From the NCBI GenBank assembly GCA_032207245.1, contig CM063509.1, positions 5,396,257 through 5,460,256 of the forward strand: a stretch of DNA of 64,000 bases, in the 5' to 3' direction. Positions 22,101 to 29,433 of this stretch are shown here, in pieces. The DNA is from Pardosa pseudoannulata. Lineage: Eukaryota; Arthropoda; Arachnida; Araneae; Lycosidae. How positions within the stretch are numbered: position 1 is the stretch's first letter; every line of letters starts with the position of its first letter. The notes below the pieces were generated by a model, which saw only the letters and a list, made by a program, of their open reading frames with translations, did not search any database and was not told the DNA's origin. The position numbers and the translations under genes were made by a program.

Positions 22101-24898
22101 GTCAGCTAGCATGACATGTGTAGAATCCCAAGAAATAAAAAAACGAGTATTTGAACTAAACATTTTTTATTTAAGTTCTGAAAGTTTTTCAAAACAGTTA
22201 ACAAAATAAACATAATGAATTTAACAATCACCTGTTACCAAAAAAAAGGTTCTGATAATATTACCGAAAAACATTTAACCCTAATACCATAAACTATTAA
22301 AAAAAATACAAAGTCAAAAAAAAAAGATTTTATAATCTGATACATAACTATGAAACAACGATTTAATCTAATACGTCATTTAGAGGAATTTTATTTACAA
22401 CATGAACAATGATAGCGCTGCTACCCCACAGCTGACCAAAAAAAAAAGGGTACCTTGCCTCCTGCTCAGGGCTTCGAACCATAATTTTTTTTGTTCCGGT
22501 TTTCGTTCCGGTTCAACTAAAAAATTAATATCGGTTCAGTTCCGGTTTTCGCTCCGCCAAAAATAACTTTTCGTTATAAAATAAGTTTTCGTTTCAGTTC
22601 CAAATGAATAATTTCATTTTATGTATATTCTTATTTGTACTAAAAATATAATTCTATCATAAACAAAAAATGTAATTCTATCAAAATTTAGAAGATTTTA
22701 TTCTTTTTTTAATTGGTACACTATGTGAATTGACACAAACAGCAGGTACGATAAGAGCGGCGAGCATTGGCATTGTTATCCATTATCAAAATCGCATTTG
22801 ACAACTAGGTTCATGATTACCCACATTCGTCGTTTGACTCTCACATCGTACACTTGGCCTTGCAATAATTATGTAAAAAATATATTATTTATTTAACATA
22901 TGAAAATTGCCTCTAATTATTAATATATCTTCTAACGTTGTTTCACTGAGATTACTTCTGTTGTCTCGGAGAATAAATTTCAAACCTGAAAACGCTCTTT
23001 CAACACTAACTTGTGTAGCTGGAGCTGCCAAAACCACCATTGCAATTATAAAGTTGACATTAAATTAGAAAATATTGATAAGTTGGTAACAGTAACAAAA
23101 TGACTGAAAGATATATCGAACCGAAATAAACCGATATTTTTTTCGGTTCAGTTCCGGTTTTCGCTCCGACCAAAATAACGGTTTTTTCCGGTTTTCGGTT
23201 CAGTTCCGGTTCAAAGCCCTGCTCCTGCTTGTCAGCCTTATATACCCAGCAGCAGATATATCATGCTAATTAACATAATCATGCAGCTTCCTCCCCCACT
23301 CAGCCAATCACAAAATTACACAGATCGTAGCCGCCAAGTGAGAGTTGAAGCCACATTAGCGTTTGCTGTGCAGACGTCACGACCAAACTGTGAGAGTCAG
23401 CTTCCTTAACAAAAACAATCTAACTGGCGATTAAGGCGGCTGTCAAATCTTCTGCCTTGGATGACTTAAAAAAATAAACAAACTAATAGACAAATTGCCA
23501 GGATTCACCGAAAGTTACGGAAGGTGCCGATTCAGCTGCAACTTCTAACAACATGCTAATTTGTTTTGTGAACTGTATTTCACAACCAGCTGAAAATATA
23601 AAGGCAAATCGCTCGTTGTGCTGGTGGTGGTACTGTTTTGACGATTAGTGAGCTGTGTCTTGTTTCTCTATATGCCTATGTTTATTGAAGATGCCTTTTT
23701 TTTATGTTTAACTTAATGTGTTTTTTAATTAAGTGATGATATTTAAGAATAAATTCAGTTACCACCACTTGTGGACTGATTATCATTTATTTGTTCATGG
23801 TTATTTTTATCGATGTGTAGGGTTGGTTCAAAAGAAACCGGGAATGATGTCAAGAAGCTTCCACATTATAAAATCTTTACATTTTAAACACAGATAGTCT
23901 GCAGACTATACGTGCGAAATTATAGTATATAAAAAAGTAAACTTTCATAGTTTATCATCTGATTCATGGATTTTGCCACAATTGTTCTAGATATTGACTG
24001 ATATTTTATAACTATTCAGAATTGCTAAATTTTTTTTTACATCCATAATTACTGGAAAATTATGCCTCTGAGACTTGGTCACTTACGTTGAAAGAAGAAA
24101 AATACTTGCACTCTTTGAAAGGAGTGTTGCGGACCATTTTTGGCGGTCTTTTTGACAGGGGAGCCTGGCAGAGAAGATTTAACTTTGAACTGTACAAGCT
24201 TTACAAAGAGGATGATGTCATCAAATTTATCAGGCTGAATAGAATGAGATGGGCTGGACATCTATTGCGAATGGATGCTGATTGGGCTGCTTTAAAAGTT
24301 TTTAATGCAGTCCCTTTCGGACTACGACCATGGGGCAGACCAAAACAACGGTGAATTAACTGCCTGGAGTCAGACTTTGGTCTCCTAAAGATTAGATGCT
24401 GGAGGTCTGAAGTACAAAACAGAGCAGGATGAGAAAAACTTCTTAAGAAAGCGAAGGCCCACAACGGGCTGTCGGGCCAACTATGATGATGATGAATTAC
24501 TGCGAAAATTTGTATCCAACTGTATTTTATCTATGCATTGTTGATTTTTCAGTAAAGAAGAAAACAGTCAGAGGTTTTTCACTTATTAACTTTTAATTGT
24601 TTGCTAAATAGCAAACAAAAAATAGTTAAGCTGATTTGAGATTTTTTTTTCTTTTCAGGATTCTGATTTAGGAATTATGGATGATAATCCTTCGAATTGG
24701 GAAGATGGAGAAATTTCTGAGGAAATGTGGGAAGCGAATCAACTACTGCGAGAAACCAAAAAAGCTGAACGGGAAAAGCGCTTAGCCGAGCACCAGCGTC
24801 GGAAACAAGAAAGAGAAAATAGACGTGCTTCCAGGCAAGATTCCTCTAGTAACATGGCCATCCTTAATCTCTCAGACTCTAAAGCAAAATTCTCATGA
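4652..24898 (+). CDS. EBAG9: EBAG9/RCAS1 orthologue, full coding span (four coding exons)
   Basis: Join 4652-4807, 13956-14132, 17964-18047, 24659-24898 gives 52+59+28+79 = 218 residues plus TGA; human EBAG9 is 213. All junctions are GT/AG and phase 0. What I see: a short hydrophobic, Cys- and Arg-containing N-terminus (residues 7-32), a Trp/acidic middle, a PDDFFKDMVPQIRK block (residues 95-108) matching the human YFKDMTPTIRK region, and a charged C-terminal coiled coil (about 159-200) with AEREKRLAEHQRRKQERE. Known of the family: a Golgi/vesicle-associated membrane-anchored protein that interacts with Snapin and dampens regulated exocytosis in mammals. Inferred: the same membrane-trafficking role here. 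The start at 4652 aligns with the vertebrate start; a 5' untranslated exon probably lies upstream, because an acceptor-like tttgtag ends at 4641. Introns are transposon-rich, but no lesion is seen in the coding exons. Confidence 0.93.
5540..6250 (-). pseudogene. LINE fragment: RNase H and C-terminal zinc-knuckle region
   Basis: On the minus strand, 6051-6123 reads LVWVPGHSDIFGNEIADNLV, the final RNase H motif (H-x-x-x-x-x-N-E-x-A-D) of arthropod non-LTR elements. After a gap, 5588-5968 reads AIGLLTGHCCLKRHLNIIG and SSICRGCHMAEESSSHILCE, the C-terminal C-x-x-C...H...C segment that follows RNase H in these elements. A stop near 6125 and a frame change before 5968 show it is dead. The reverse transcriptase part is absent. 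Confidence 0.82.
6853..8904. mobile_element. CAGGGTTCCCAC-family element nested in the hAT
   Basis: Perfect 12-bp terminal inverted repeats CAGGGTTCCCAC...GTGGGAACCCTG. The subterminal sequence is full of GTCCTTAA/TTAAG motifs (ccttaaaagtccttaagaac). Shorter relatives lie at 16552-17400 and 20415-20917, where 5-bp duplications are seen; this copy has no clear duplication (cccgg against gcttt). It is lengthened by a further insertion at about 7595-8519. Non-coding. Confidence 0.83.
7595..8519. mobile_element. Third-level insertion with GTGCTTAAAA motifs
   Basis: Begins GGTTCAGCCGGGTGCTTAAA and ends near AAAGAGTCTGAACC, with a 7-bp terminal inverted repeat GGTTCAG/CTGAACC. Comparison with the related copy at 16552-17400 shows this block interrupts that copy's TA-rich microsatellite: flanking text before 7595 and after 8519 is contiguous there. 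Repeated agtgcttaaaa units occur near both ends. No coding content recognised. Confidence 0.65.
9799..10830 (-). pseudogene. Jockey-like LINE reverse transcriptase fragment, split by a SINE
   Basis: Minus strand. 10615-10827 reads EQGSILGLTLFNIFINDIP then IALYADDTAI, the reverse transcriptase core with the YADD active site; G-V-P has become D-E in the usual GVPQGS motif. 9811-10203 continues with SSHLSINHKILLYIEVILSA, then ILRGIPRALRYLHNNIIRRD and LPDYDFR, typical of the Jockey-clade C-terminus. A SINE (10394-10542) interrupts the two pieces, and there are frame breaks between them. 5'-truncated and dead. Confidence 0.85.
10394..10542 (+). mobile_element. tRNA-derived SINE, family 1 (copy A)
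   Basis: Bounded by a perfect 9-bp duplication TATGTGAAC (10385-10393 and 10543-10551) inside the LINE. The tRNA-like head has gatggcctaatggttagggc (box A region) and ttcgtgggttcgaaatcgg (box B). The body gctttaagcagttggtcccg and tctcattagccctcgtgttg, ending gtagaccgtagtgctcc, is shared with copies at 37.0, 37.2, 41.0, 43.8, 49.1 and 60.9 kb. Confidence 0.87.
11043..11985. mobile_element. pogo/Tigger-like non-autonomous element (copy 1)
   Basis: TA-flanked, with terminal inverted repeats CAGTGAAACCTCTCTGAG and CTCAGAGAAGTTTCACTG. A second copy of similar length is at 34460-35378 and shares the interior, for example aaacaagtctgacatat and taaagagaaaatagtacttt. No transposase ORF is convincing, so probably a deletion derivative. 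Class assignment from TA duplication and terminal style is an inference. Confidence 0.8.
12569..13521. mobile_element. Inverted-repeat element with TTAA flanks
   Basis: Left end GGTATCCATCTATGTTGAAA and right end (reverse complement) GGTATCCGTCTACGTTCGGA match over about 17 bp, flanked by TTAA on both sides (12565-12568 and 13522-13525). Either a piggyBac-type TTAA duplication, or a TA duplication with an AAGG start, fits. The interior is AT-rich and non-coding, and carries a poly-T run at 13335-13358. Confidence 0.7.
13956..14132 (+). CDS. EBAG9: EBAG9 coding exon 2: acidic linker and FFKDM block
   Basis: Encodes residues 53-111. The acceptor is a pyrimidine-rich tract ending tctag at 13955, and the donor is AAG|gtatat at 14133. 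It carries the SQWSEWPE motif (compare vertebrate VEEWTSWDED), a polar Asn-rich linker, and the conserved PDDFFKDMVPQIRK block at its end. Length 177 bp is exactly 59 codons. Confidence 0.92.
14186..14760 (-). mobile_element. Tc1/mariner-superfamily element with about 125-bp terminal inverted repeats
   Basis: TA-flanked (14184-14185 and 14761-14762). Ends CAGGGTGTCCCAAAATGTCA and, inverted, CAGGGTGTCTCAAAAGGTCA; similarity continues inward for about 125 bp (arms near 14186-14310 and 14635-14760), unusually long for this superfamily. The middle encodes a decayed transposase C-terminus on the minus strand. Confidence 0.85.
14380..14625 (-). pseudogene. Mariner-superfamily transposase C-terminal remnant
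   Basis: Minus-strand frames give RPDLTPLDFYLWGHMKSMVY then, after a frame change, DLIAKIVEAIARVCDTPGQM and RRCETC. This is the P-D-L-x-P-x-D-F-x-L-W-G-x-x-K-S block and C-terminal tail of an arthropod DDE transposase of the IS630/Tc1/mariner superfamily. Stops and a frameshift make it non-functional. The start and DDE N-terminal half are missing. Confidence 0.8.
15005..15062 (+). other. Decayed tRNA-Met-like sequence
   Basis: The stretch with agttcagccagtaaatacat, tctcataacc (CAT in the anticodon position) and gggttgtgagttcaag resembles an elongator tRNA-Met with box A and box B. The T stem and acceptor do not pair, so it is at best a tRNA pseudogene or a SINE head. Confidence 0.35.
15141..16127. 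mobile_element. CAGGCTTGCA-family element, long copy (6-bp target duplication)
   Basis: Perfect 10-bp terminal inverted repeats CAGGCTTGCA/TGCAAGCCTG with near-matching 6-bp flanks TATATG (15135-15140) and TATTTG (16128-16133). The internal ttaaagaccaaaaatgtga-type and aagcaatgttgagttgtgtt blocks are shared with the 633-bp copy at 32651-33283. This copy has an extra segment (about 15287-15560) absent there. Non-coding. Confidence 0.83.
16552..17400. mobile_element. CAGGGTTCCCAC-family element with 5-bp duplication (copy 2)
   Basis: Starts CAGGGTTCCCACGGTCCTTA and ends GAGTGGAAGCCCTG; flanked by TTGTA at 16547-16551 and 17401-17405. The interior repeats the GTCCTTAA motifs and carries a (TA)n(GT)n microsatellite. 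Closely related to 6853-8904 without the third-level insertion. A hAT-related group with short duplications is possible, but no transposase is present. Confidence 0.85.
16966..17029. repeat. (TA)n(GT)n microsatellite
   Basis: About 31 bp of alternating AT followed by about 33 bp of GT, inside the element at 16552-17400. Confidence 0.95.
17964..18047 (+). CDS. EBAG9: EBAG9 coding exon 3: short basic/acidic linker
   Basis: An 84-bp exon, 28 codons, residues 112-139, beginning IYIRKDIDDREEK and containing SNRLAMDP, which parallels vertebrate SSRLAATQD. The acceptor is tttcttag at 17963; the donor ACA|gttagt at 18048 is acceptable but not the strongest consensus. It is too short to show up in a simple ORF scan; it was found by continuing the reading frame between exons 2 and 4. 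Confidence 0.9.
18737..19970. mobile_element. piggyBac-type non-autonomous element, 1.2 kb
   Basis: TTAA on both sides (18733-18736 and 19971-19974). Ends CCTCTTGCCTTATGAATCG and, inverted, CCCTTTGCCTTAAAACAATG. The interior contains repeated units around 19450-19570 (tctcatacaagcttttcact, tctgacatgagcttttcact). No transposase is seen. A similar left end (TTAACCTCTTGCCTG) occurs at 48223 inside the Helitron. Confidence 0.75.
19145..19189. repeat. Poly-T followed by (AT)n microsatellite
   Basis: 16 T residues then about 29 bp of alternating AT. Confidence 0.95.
20100..21000 (+). repeat. About 100-bp minisatellite, four units, interrupted by a transposon
   Basis: Units share ccttagatcagcttctgatc, then atgggttatattttttgaga, then taatactttaatctttt and end in a T-rich block with ttctctttttt. 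Units 2 and 3 (about 20196-20297 and 20298-20398) are nearly identical; unit 1 is diverged; unit 4 is split by the 503-bp element at 20415-20917. Confidence 0.82.
20415..20917. mobile_element. CAGGGTTCCCAC-family element with 5-bp duplication (copy 3)
   Basis: Starts CAGGGTTTCCACGATCC, ends GACCGGGAACCCTG, and is flanked by a perfect AGATC duplication (20410-20414 and 20918-20922). The duplicated AGATC is part of the minisatellite unit, so the empty site is visible in neighbouring units, which confirms the 5-bp length. Confidence 0.88.
21308..21605. repeat. Tandem duplication, 201-bp period
   Basis: The run from ccaatattaccgcaaatcaa through aactctgaaaac, gtgatcgtcgtgg and gaccttcg to gatcttga (21308-21405) is repeated at 21509-21605 with few changes. 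Between them is a perfect hairpin gttgtcaat...attgacaac near 21422-21448. No gene recognised. Confidence 0.8.
22467..23221 (-). mobile_element. hAT transposon fossil with 8-bp target duplication
   Basis: Terminal inverted repeats CAGGGCTTCGAACC/GGTTCAAAGCCCTG; perfect 8-bp duplication CTCCTGCT at 22459-22466 and 23222-23229. Both ends contain repeated ttccggttttcg subterminal motifs. It encloses a minus-strand hAT dimerisation-domain remnant. 755 bp, so internally deleted. Confidence 0.9.
22899..23035 (-). pseudogene. hAT transposase dimerisation-domain remnant
   Basis: The minus strand reads APATQVSVERAFSGLKFILR followed by DNRSNLSETTLEDILIIRGN, matching the hAT C-terminal domain (A-x-x-x-x-S-V-E-R-x-F-S-x-L...R-x-x-L). 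Everything upstream of this domain has been lost. Confidence 0.87.
24061..24497 (+). pseudogene. LINE 3' end: C-terminal tail of a reverse transcriptase
   Basis: Reads YASETWSLTLKEEKYLHSL, then FNFELYKLYKEDDVIKFIRL, NRMRWAGHLLRMD and LRPWGRPKQR. Then TGA replaces an expected Trp codon, and after further breaks it continues to KKAKAHNGLSGQL and a stop, ending in a TGATGATGATGA tail. This is the conserved C-terminus of arthropod endonuclease/reverse-transcriptase LINEs; clade unresolved. 5'-truncated, inserted shortly before EBAG9 exon 4. Confidence 0.85.
24659..24898 (+). CDS. EBAG9: EBAG9 coding exon 4: C-terminal coiled coil and stop
   Basis: Encodes residues 140-218 and the TGA at 24896-24898. 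The acceptor cttttcag ends at 24658. The exon opens DSDLGIMDDNPSNWEDGE, parallel to the vertebrate SELGDLDTWQENTNAWEEE region, and then gives a long highly charged helix with WEANQLLRETKKAEREKRLAEH-type heptads that matches the vertebrate coiled coil. In vertebrates this helix mediates protein contacts. The tail after residue 200 is short, Ser-rich and unconserved. Confidence 0.93.
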   Translation, partial: DSDLGIMDDNPSNWEDGEISEEMWEANQLLRETKKAEREKRLAEHQRRKQERENRRASRQDSSSNMAILNLSDSKAKFS

Positions 24899-25226
24899 TA
24901 GTAGACTATCTAGTAAAAAGAGTTTATTCTTTTATGTATGTAATATTTTTGCTTACTGTGGTGATGGATGGGCAGCAGCATTCGATTGCAGTGGTATAAT
25001 TTTTTTATAATGATTTTAGAGCTAGAGTTGATATGCCCATGGGAGGTAGTGTATAAAACAGATGTACTCTCCTATTTGTTTTTATTTTAAGGTTTTGTTG
25101 TACATTCTTTTTTAACTGAAATATATTGTAAATATATTATGTTGTAATAATATTTCTTGTCTTTTTTTTTTTTAATGAATTTGAGGGATGTAGTATATTT
25201 TAATTGCTGCAAAAGTTGACTTTGTT

Positions 25227-25878
25227 TACGGTTATCTCTAACTTCAAAAGTTTATTTTGAAAATGAAATATTTACTAAAGATTAACTATGAAATAAATAT
25301 ATGTTCCTCTTAACTTTATTTCTTTTTTTTATTTAAAAAATTTAGCTGTGATTAAAATATTTGCTATTGAAATAACATGATAGTTTCACTTTGAAGGTAT
25401 ATTATATTGCTTTAATTTCAGCATTAAAATATGTATATTCATGAGGACAAATATGGAATGATATGCATAATTAGGTAACTGTAAAAGACAACTATTAAAG
25501 TTTCGATTTAAAAAACTAATTAAATATAGAAAACTGTTGCTTAATTAAAAAAAAAAAACTTACAGTTATCTCTAACTTCAAAAGTTTTTTATTTTGAAAA
25601 TGAAATATTTACTAAAAATTGACTATGAAATAAATATATGTTCCTCTTTATTTTTTTAATTTAAAACATAGAGCTGTGATTAAAATATTTACTATTGAAA
25701 TTTCATGATAGTTTGATTTTAAAGGTATATTATATTGCTTTAATTAAAATGTGTATATTCAGGAGGATAAATATGCAGTTGATATGCATAATTAAATAAC
25801 TGTAAAAGACAACCATTAAAGTTTTGATTTTAAAAAACTAATTAAATATAAAAAACTACTTGTCGCTTAATTCAAAAA
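25227..25878. repeat. Tandem duplication (about 334-bp unit) in EBAG9 3' flank
   Basis: Two head-to-tail copies, roughly 25227-25560 and 25561-25878, both opening with a ttatctctaacttcaaaag core and sharing, in order, the AATAAA block, an agctgtgattaaaatattt block, a ggtatattatattgcttt block and a taactgtaaaagacaac block. Divergence is modest with a few small indels. It duplicates the candidate polyadenylation signal. Confidence 0.9.
25292..25297 (+). promoter_or_regulatory. Candidate EBAG9 poly(A) signal AATAAA (first)
   Basis: AATAAA lies about 395 bp after the stop codon and is followed by a T-rich stretch around 25310-25330. An identical hexamer recurs at 25629-25634 in the duplicated copy of this segment, and another is at 26065-26070. 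Which is used cannot be told from sequence alone. Confidence 0.45.
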
Positions 25879-26497
25879 AGAAAAAAAAGATGTACAGTAA
25901 ATAATTTTTTTTTAAATACACATTTTTTTTTTAAGTTACAGAAGGTTGGAAATAACGTTGATTTGTTAGCAGTTAAAAGGCTCCATATTTCTTAAATTAT
26001 ATAGTGAGTCATAGTAAATGCCAGATTCAATGCATATTCTTTTATTTTAAGTAGTTGTTTATTGAATAAAGTTTAAAAACATGAGTAATACTGGATGAGT
26101 TGTGTCTTGTAATTTTGCTTCTTTTAGTTTGAAGGTATGAAATGTTGCTTACGAAGTACTATGTTATAAAAGTTGATAGCAAATATTAACAATATTCAAG
26201 AATTTTATATGTTATTTTGTATAGATAGGTATAATTCAAAACTTTGAAGTAGTTTTTTAAGTATATATTTCTTTGTTTTACTATAGTTTCTATTTTATAT
26301 TATCTATAAACCAGATGTAAAAGGCATAGTTATTATTAACTGTTTATAAATATAAATAAATTATTATGATTGAACTCATTTTTGCATGTTAACAGATTAT
26401 TAAAAACTCATTAAAAAGTTTCTTTAAAATTATTTCATCAGTGCTTTTATAACATCATTGTTAAAATATAAATAAATGAAGAAAACTGTTTCATATA

Positions 26498-27216
26498 CGA
26501 GTCGCATCCAGAAAGTAAGTTTCCCTATTTAAAAGAAAAAAATAACTCACTTTCACTGACATATTTATTGGCAACAAGTACAGCCATGTGTCAGCTATTT
26601 TTCAACATAGCCACCACCAGAATGGAGACACTTGTCGTATTGTGGGATCCACTTTTGTATACCTCTGTCGTAAAACTCTGCTGCCTGTGAATGGAGCCAT
26701 CCTTCCTGTCCCAGAACACCGTGCATACCCCTTTCCGTACCGACAGCCTCTATTGGAATTTCGTCCTAACCTAAGATCCACTATGATGCTAATGCATTGA
26801 CTGCTGCTGGGTTTCCGATGTAAAGTGCGAAATCCAAGTATCATTGCCCGTGACGATCCTGTCGAGGAACTCGTCTCCGTCATCGTGATATCGTAGTAGG
26901 CATGTCAGTGCTGCTGCTAAATGTTGAGTTTTGTGTTCGGGTGTCAGTTTGGGCTCATAGAGCTGACGATGAATTTCAAATGGCACAATGCTTTGTGCAT
27001 TCAAGGTCACCGACCAAACATTGCAGGCTGCGAGAAAAGGAATGAGAGTTTCCATTTCGGACCACTGCTACCTCACTACTGGCACGAATAGGGACTTGTC
27101 CAGCTGGCATATGATTGATACGTCATACATCTGTTATGCACATGCAATTGACACGGCTAATTACATTTACTTTAAAGGGGAAAACATTGGGAAACTTACT
27201 ATATGGATGTGCCTCG
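26498..27216 (-). mobile_element. Mariner element, internally deleted (719 bp)
   Basis: TA-flanked terminal inverted repeats CGAGTCGCATCCAGAAAGTA and, from the right, CGAGGCACATCCATATAGTA, both running into AGTTTCCC. The minus strand encodes mariner transposase pieces. Full-length mariners are about 1.3 kb, so roughly half is missing. Confidence 0.9.
26595..27050 (-). pseudogene. Mariner transposase fragments
   Basis: The minus strand reads LLRYHDDGDEFLDRIVTGND then TWISHFTSETQQQSM (26789-27055), the catalytic-domain core in which T-G-D-E-T-W has become T-G-N-D-T-W. In another frame near the other end it reads FYDRGIQKWIPQYDKCLHSG then GYVEK and a stop, the mariner C-terminus. The middle is deleted and frames are broken. 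Confidence 0.9.
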
Positions 27217-27255
27217 TATAACACAAAGAAAATAGCATCTTTTAAAAATCTTTAA

Positions 27256-27574
27256 CCCATCCACCGACCACCCTCCCCACCTTTTTCCCTTTCAAAATAG
27301 TCACCCTTTTCGTAAATTCCAGACGGAACTTACCGTACCATACTAGAGTTGCCGGTTTAAAAGTTGTCAGGCTACTTTTAAGTTATTTTCCCTGCAAGGT
27401 AAAGGAGTTCCGTTACGCAAAATTAGTTTCTTTCATTTATTATCGCTTTGCAATATTTTTTTCCTCAAAAGTGTGCGATACGAGTTATACGAATGCGAAC
27501 GAGAAGGGGTCGACAGGTCCGTTTTCGAACAGGAATTCGCTGTCGAACCCCCGTCGAAGCGTCCGTTCAGTGGG
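27256..27574. mobile_element. Candidate piggyBac-type MITE (319 bp)
   Basis: TTAA at 27252-27255 and 27575-27578. Ends CCCATCCACCGACC and, inverted, CCCACTGAACGGAC: only the first CCCA is perfect, with weaker similarity inward. No coding content. Confidence 0.5.
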
Positions 27575-27740
27575 TTAATACTAAATCTTGAGTTTTATGA
27601 TCTATTTTTATAATCAGGACTGGTTCTGGGCTGTTAGCTTCTTCCATTCAAGATACTTGGATGGTCAATAAGGTTATCTAGCAGTTTAAAAACTAAACTA
27701 AGTGCATTAAGCTTATTAATACTCTTTTTCTTTCAAATAG

Positions 27741-28066
27741 CTTTTCCGTATATACATTCTACAGTGACACCTGCTAGTATAGCATCTGTTGAATTCTTAG
27801 AATATATACCCATGGTCTCTAAGACAGGCCAAGCAACCCAAAAAGGCTTTGCAGACTGCATTGAAAGTGCATCTTATGCTATACTCGGTGTAAACTCAAT
27901 AGGCACTTCAAGATCAAAGATTTTTCCCCTGATCACCAAGTGTAACTATGGTAACGACAGTTGGGGAATGACTTTACTCTTTTTTCCCACTGTGTTAAGG
28001 GCTGTCATGCATCATAAAAGGCTCTCAGTGCATGATGAAAGTATGCTTATGTACATTACTCTTTGA
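27741..28066 (+). other. Unassigned exon-like ORF (about 108 codons) after an acceptor-like site
   Basis: An open frame runs from a pyrimidine-rich tract ending caaatag (27740) to a TGA at 28064-28066, including VTPASIASVEFLEYIPMVSK, then TGQATQKGFADCIESASYAI and LGVNSIGTSRSKIFPL. Base composition is richer in GC than the flanks and the amino-acid composition looks protein-like. I do not recognise the family. There is no in-frame ATG until residue 24 of this frame. It could be an exon of another gene, a retroposed fragment or chance. Confidence 0.3.
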
Positions 28067-28233
28067 AGAATACTTAATACTTTACACGAAAATTTAAGAG
28101 TAATTTCAGACCTGTTATTCAGTTTATAAATTAAAGATATAATCCCGTTTAGTAAAATTACAAAAGAATTTAAAATTATATGCTATAACCCAATCCATTA
28201 GATTTAAAAAATTCTACTGAAAAAGAAAATTTA

Positions 28234-28236
<3 letters not shown>

Positions 28237-28294
<58 letters not shown>
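28237..28294. repeat. (TA)n microsatellite
   Basis: About 58 bp of uninterrupted alternating TA. Confidence 0.95.
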
Positions 28295-28298
<4 letters not shown>

Positions 28299-29380
28299 CA
28301 TTATTTACAGAAATAATATCATTAAGATAATTGAATATTTAGCAAATTTTAATGATTAATTAGTTTTTCAATTTCTCACTATTTTTCTCTATATTTGTAT
28401 GATTATTTTAATCTAAATATCAAAGTTATTTCTTAATTATTAAATTATTAAAGAGAATGTATTTCTGAAATTCTTTAAATTTAAGTTGCATGTTAATAAT
28501 TATAATATGAAGTTATGTGGACCATAGTAAACTTTCTTTTCCAAAACTGTACTGCATTATTTTATGATTTTATAAGACTATAAAGAGGTCTTAATGCAAT
28601 AACAATATTTTGTATAATTTTATTATGAATTTAAAGATTTATGGTCTGTTAATACATTTTCAGAAAGTAAAAATTTCTTCAGAAGGTATAAAAATCCTAA
28701 TGTTTTAGTAAGAATTCTAAATTAAAATGAATTTTTGTATTTTTACAAGAACATCTGTGACTTTTTCAAATCCTCAACTGAAATCAAAGGAATTCAAAGA
28801 ATCAAATCCGCAACTGAAGTGCTGAAAATAAACGTGAATGCACCTGCTTCTTAGTCACTACCATAGTAACCAATGAATGGGGAAACGAGAAAGCGTGACC
28901 TTGAAGCGCCAATAGATTTTACAAGTACAATAGTGGGATGCGCTGTATGTATGTGTGTGTATGTATATATATATATACATATATGTAAGTGGTGTTTAGA
29001 CCCACTACAAATGAAAAATGGTTTCCATGCTGAAAAGACTCATCGTAGTGATCGCCTTTGAAAAGAGACATCAAATATTAGAGAAAAAATGTTGAGTTAT
29101 TCAAGAAATCTATGTTTGGAGTTCTTCCATCAAAATATTTTACATCTTATATAATGGTGGGGGGGTGCCAGTAAGCCAGCCAATGAGAACATTAAGAGTT
29201 AGTCACGTGATGTGATGCTAAAATCAAAACTAAGTTGCATGAAGGAGTTATATAAAAATAGTTGAGCTAAGCAGAAATTTATTTTGGTATTTGTAAAGTC
29301 ACCAAAGGTTTTAATTTTAGAATCATTTGAAATTTACATTCATACAATTATAATTATGTTGGTTAGTATGGTAAAAATAT

Positions 29381-29383
<3 letters not shown>

Positions 29384-29429
<46 letters not shown>
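29384..29429. repeat. (TA)n microsatellite
   Basis: About 46 bp of alternating TA. Confidence 0.95.

Positions 29430-29433
<4 letters not shown>

Larger units (their letters stand above)
18048..24658 (+). other. EBAG9 intron 3
   Basis: Intron of 6,611 bp with a TTAA-flanked element (18737-19970), a 100-bp minisatellite, an element inserted in that minisatellite (20415-20917), a 201-bp tandem duplication, a hAT fossil (22467-23221), and a LINE 3' end that stops about 160 bp before exon 4. Confidence 0.85.

Noticed and set aside
26588..26800. Plus-strand open frames over the mariner
   Set aside because: Shadows of the minus-strand mariner transposase remnant.
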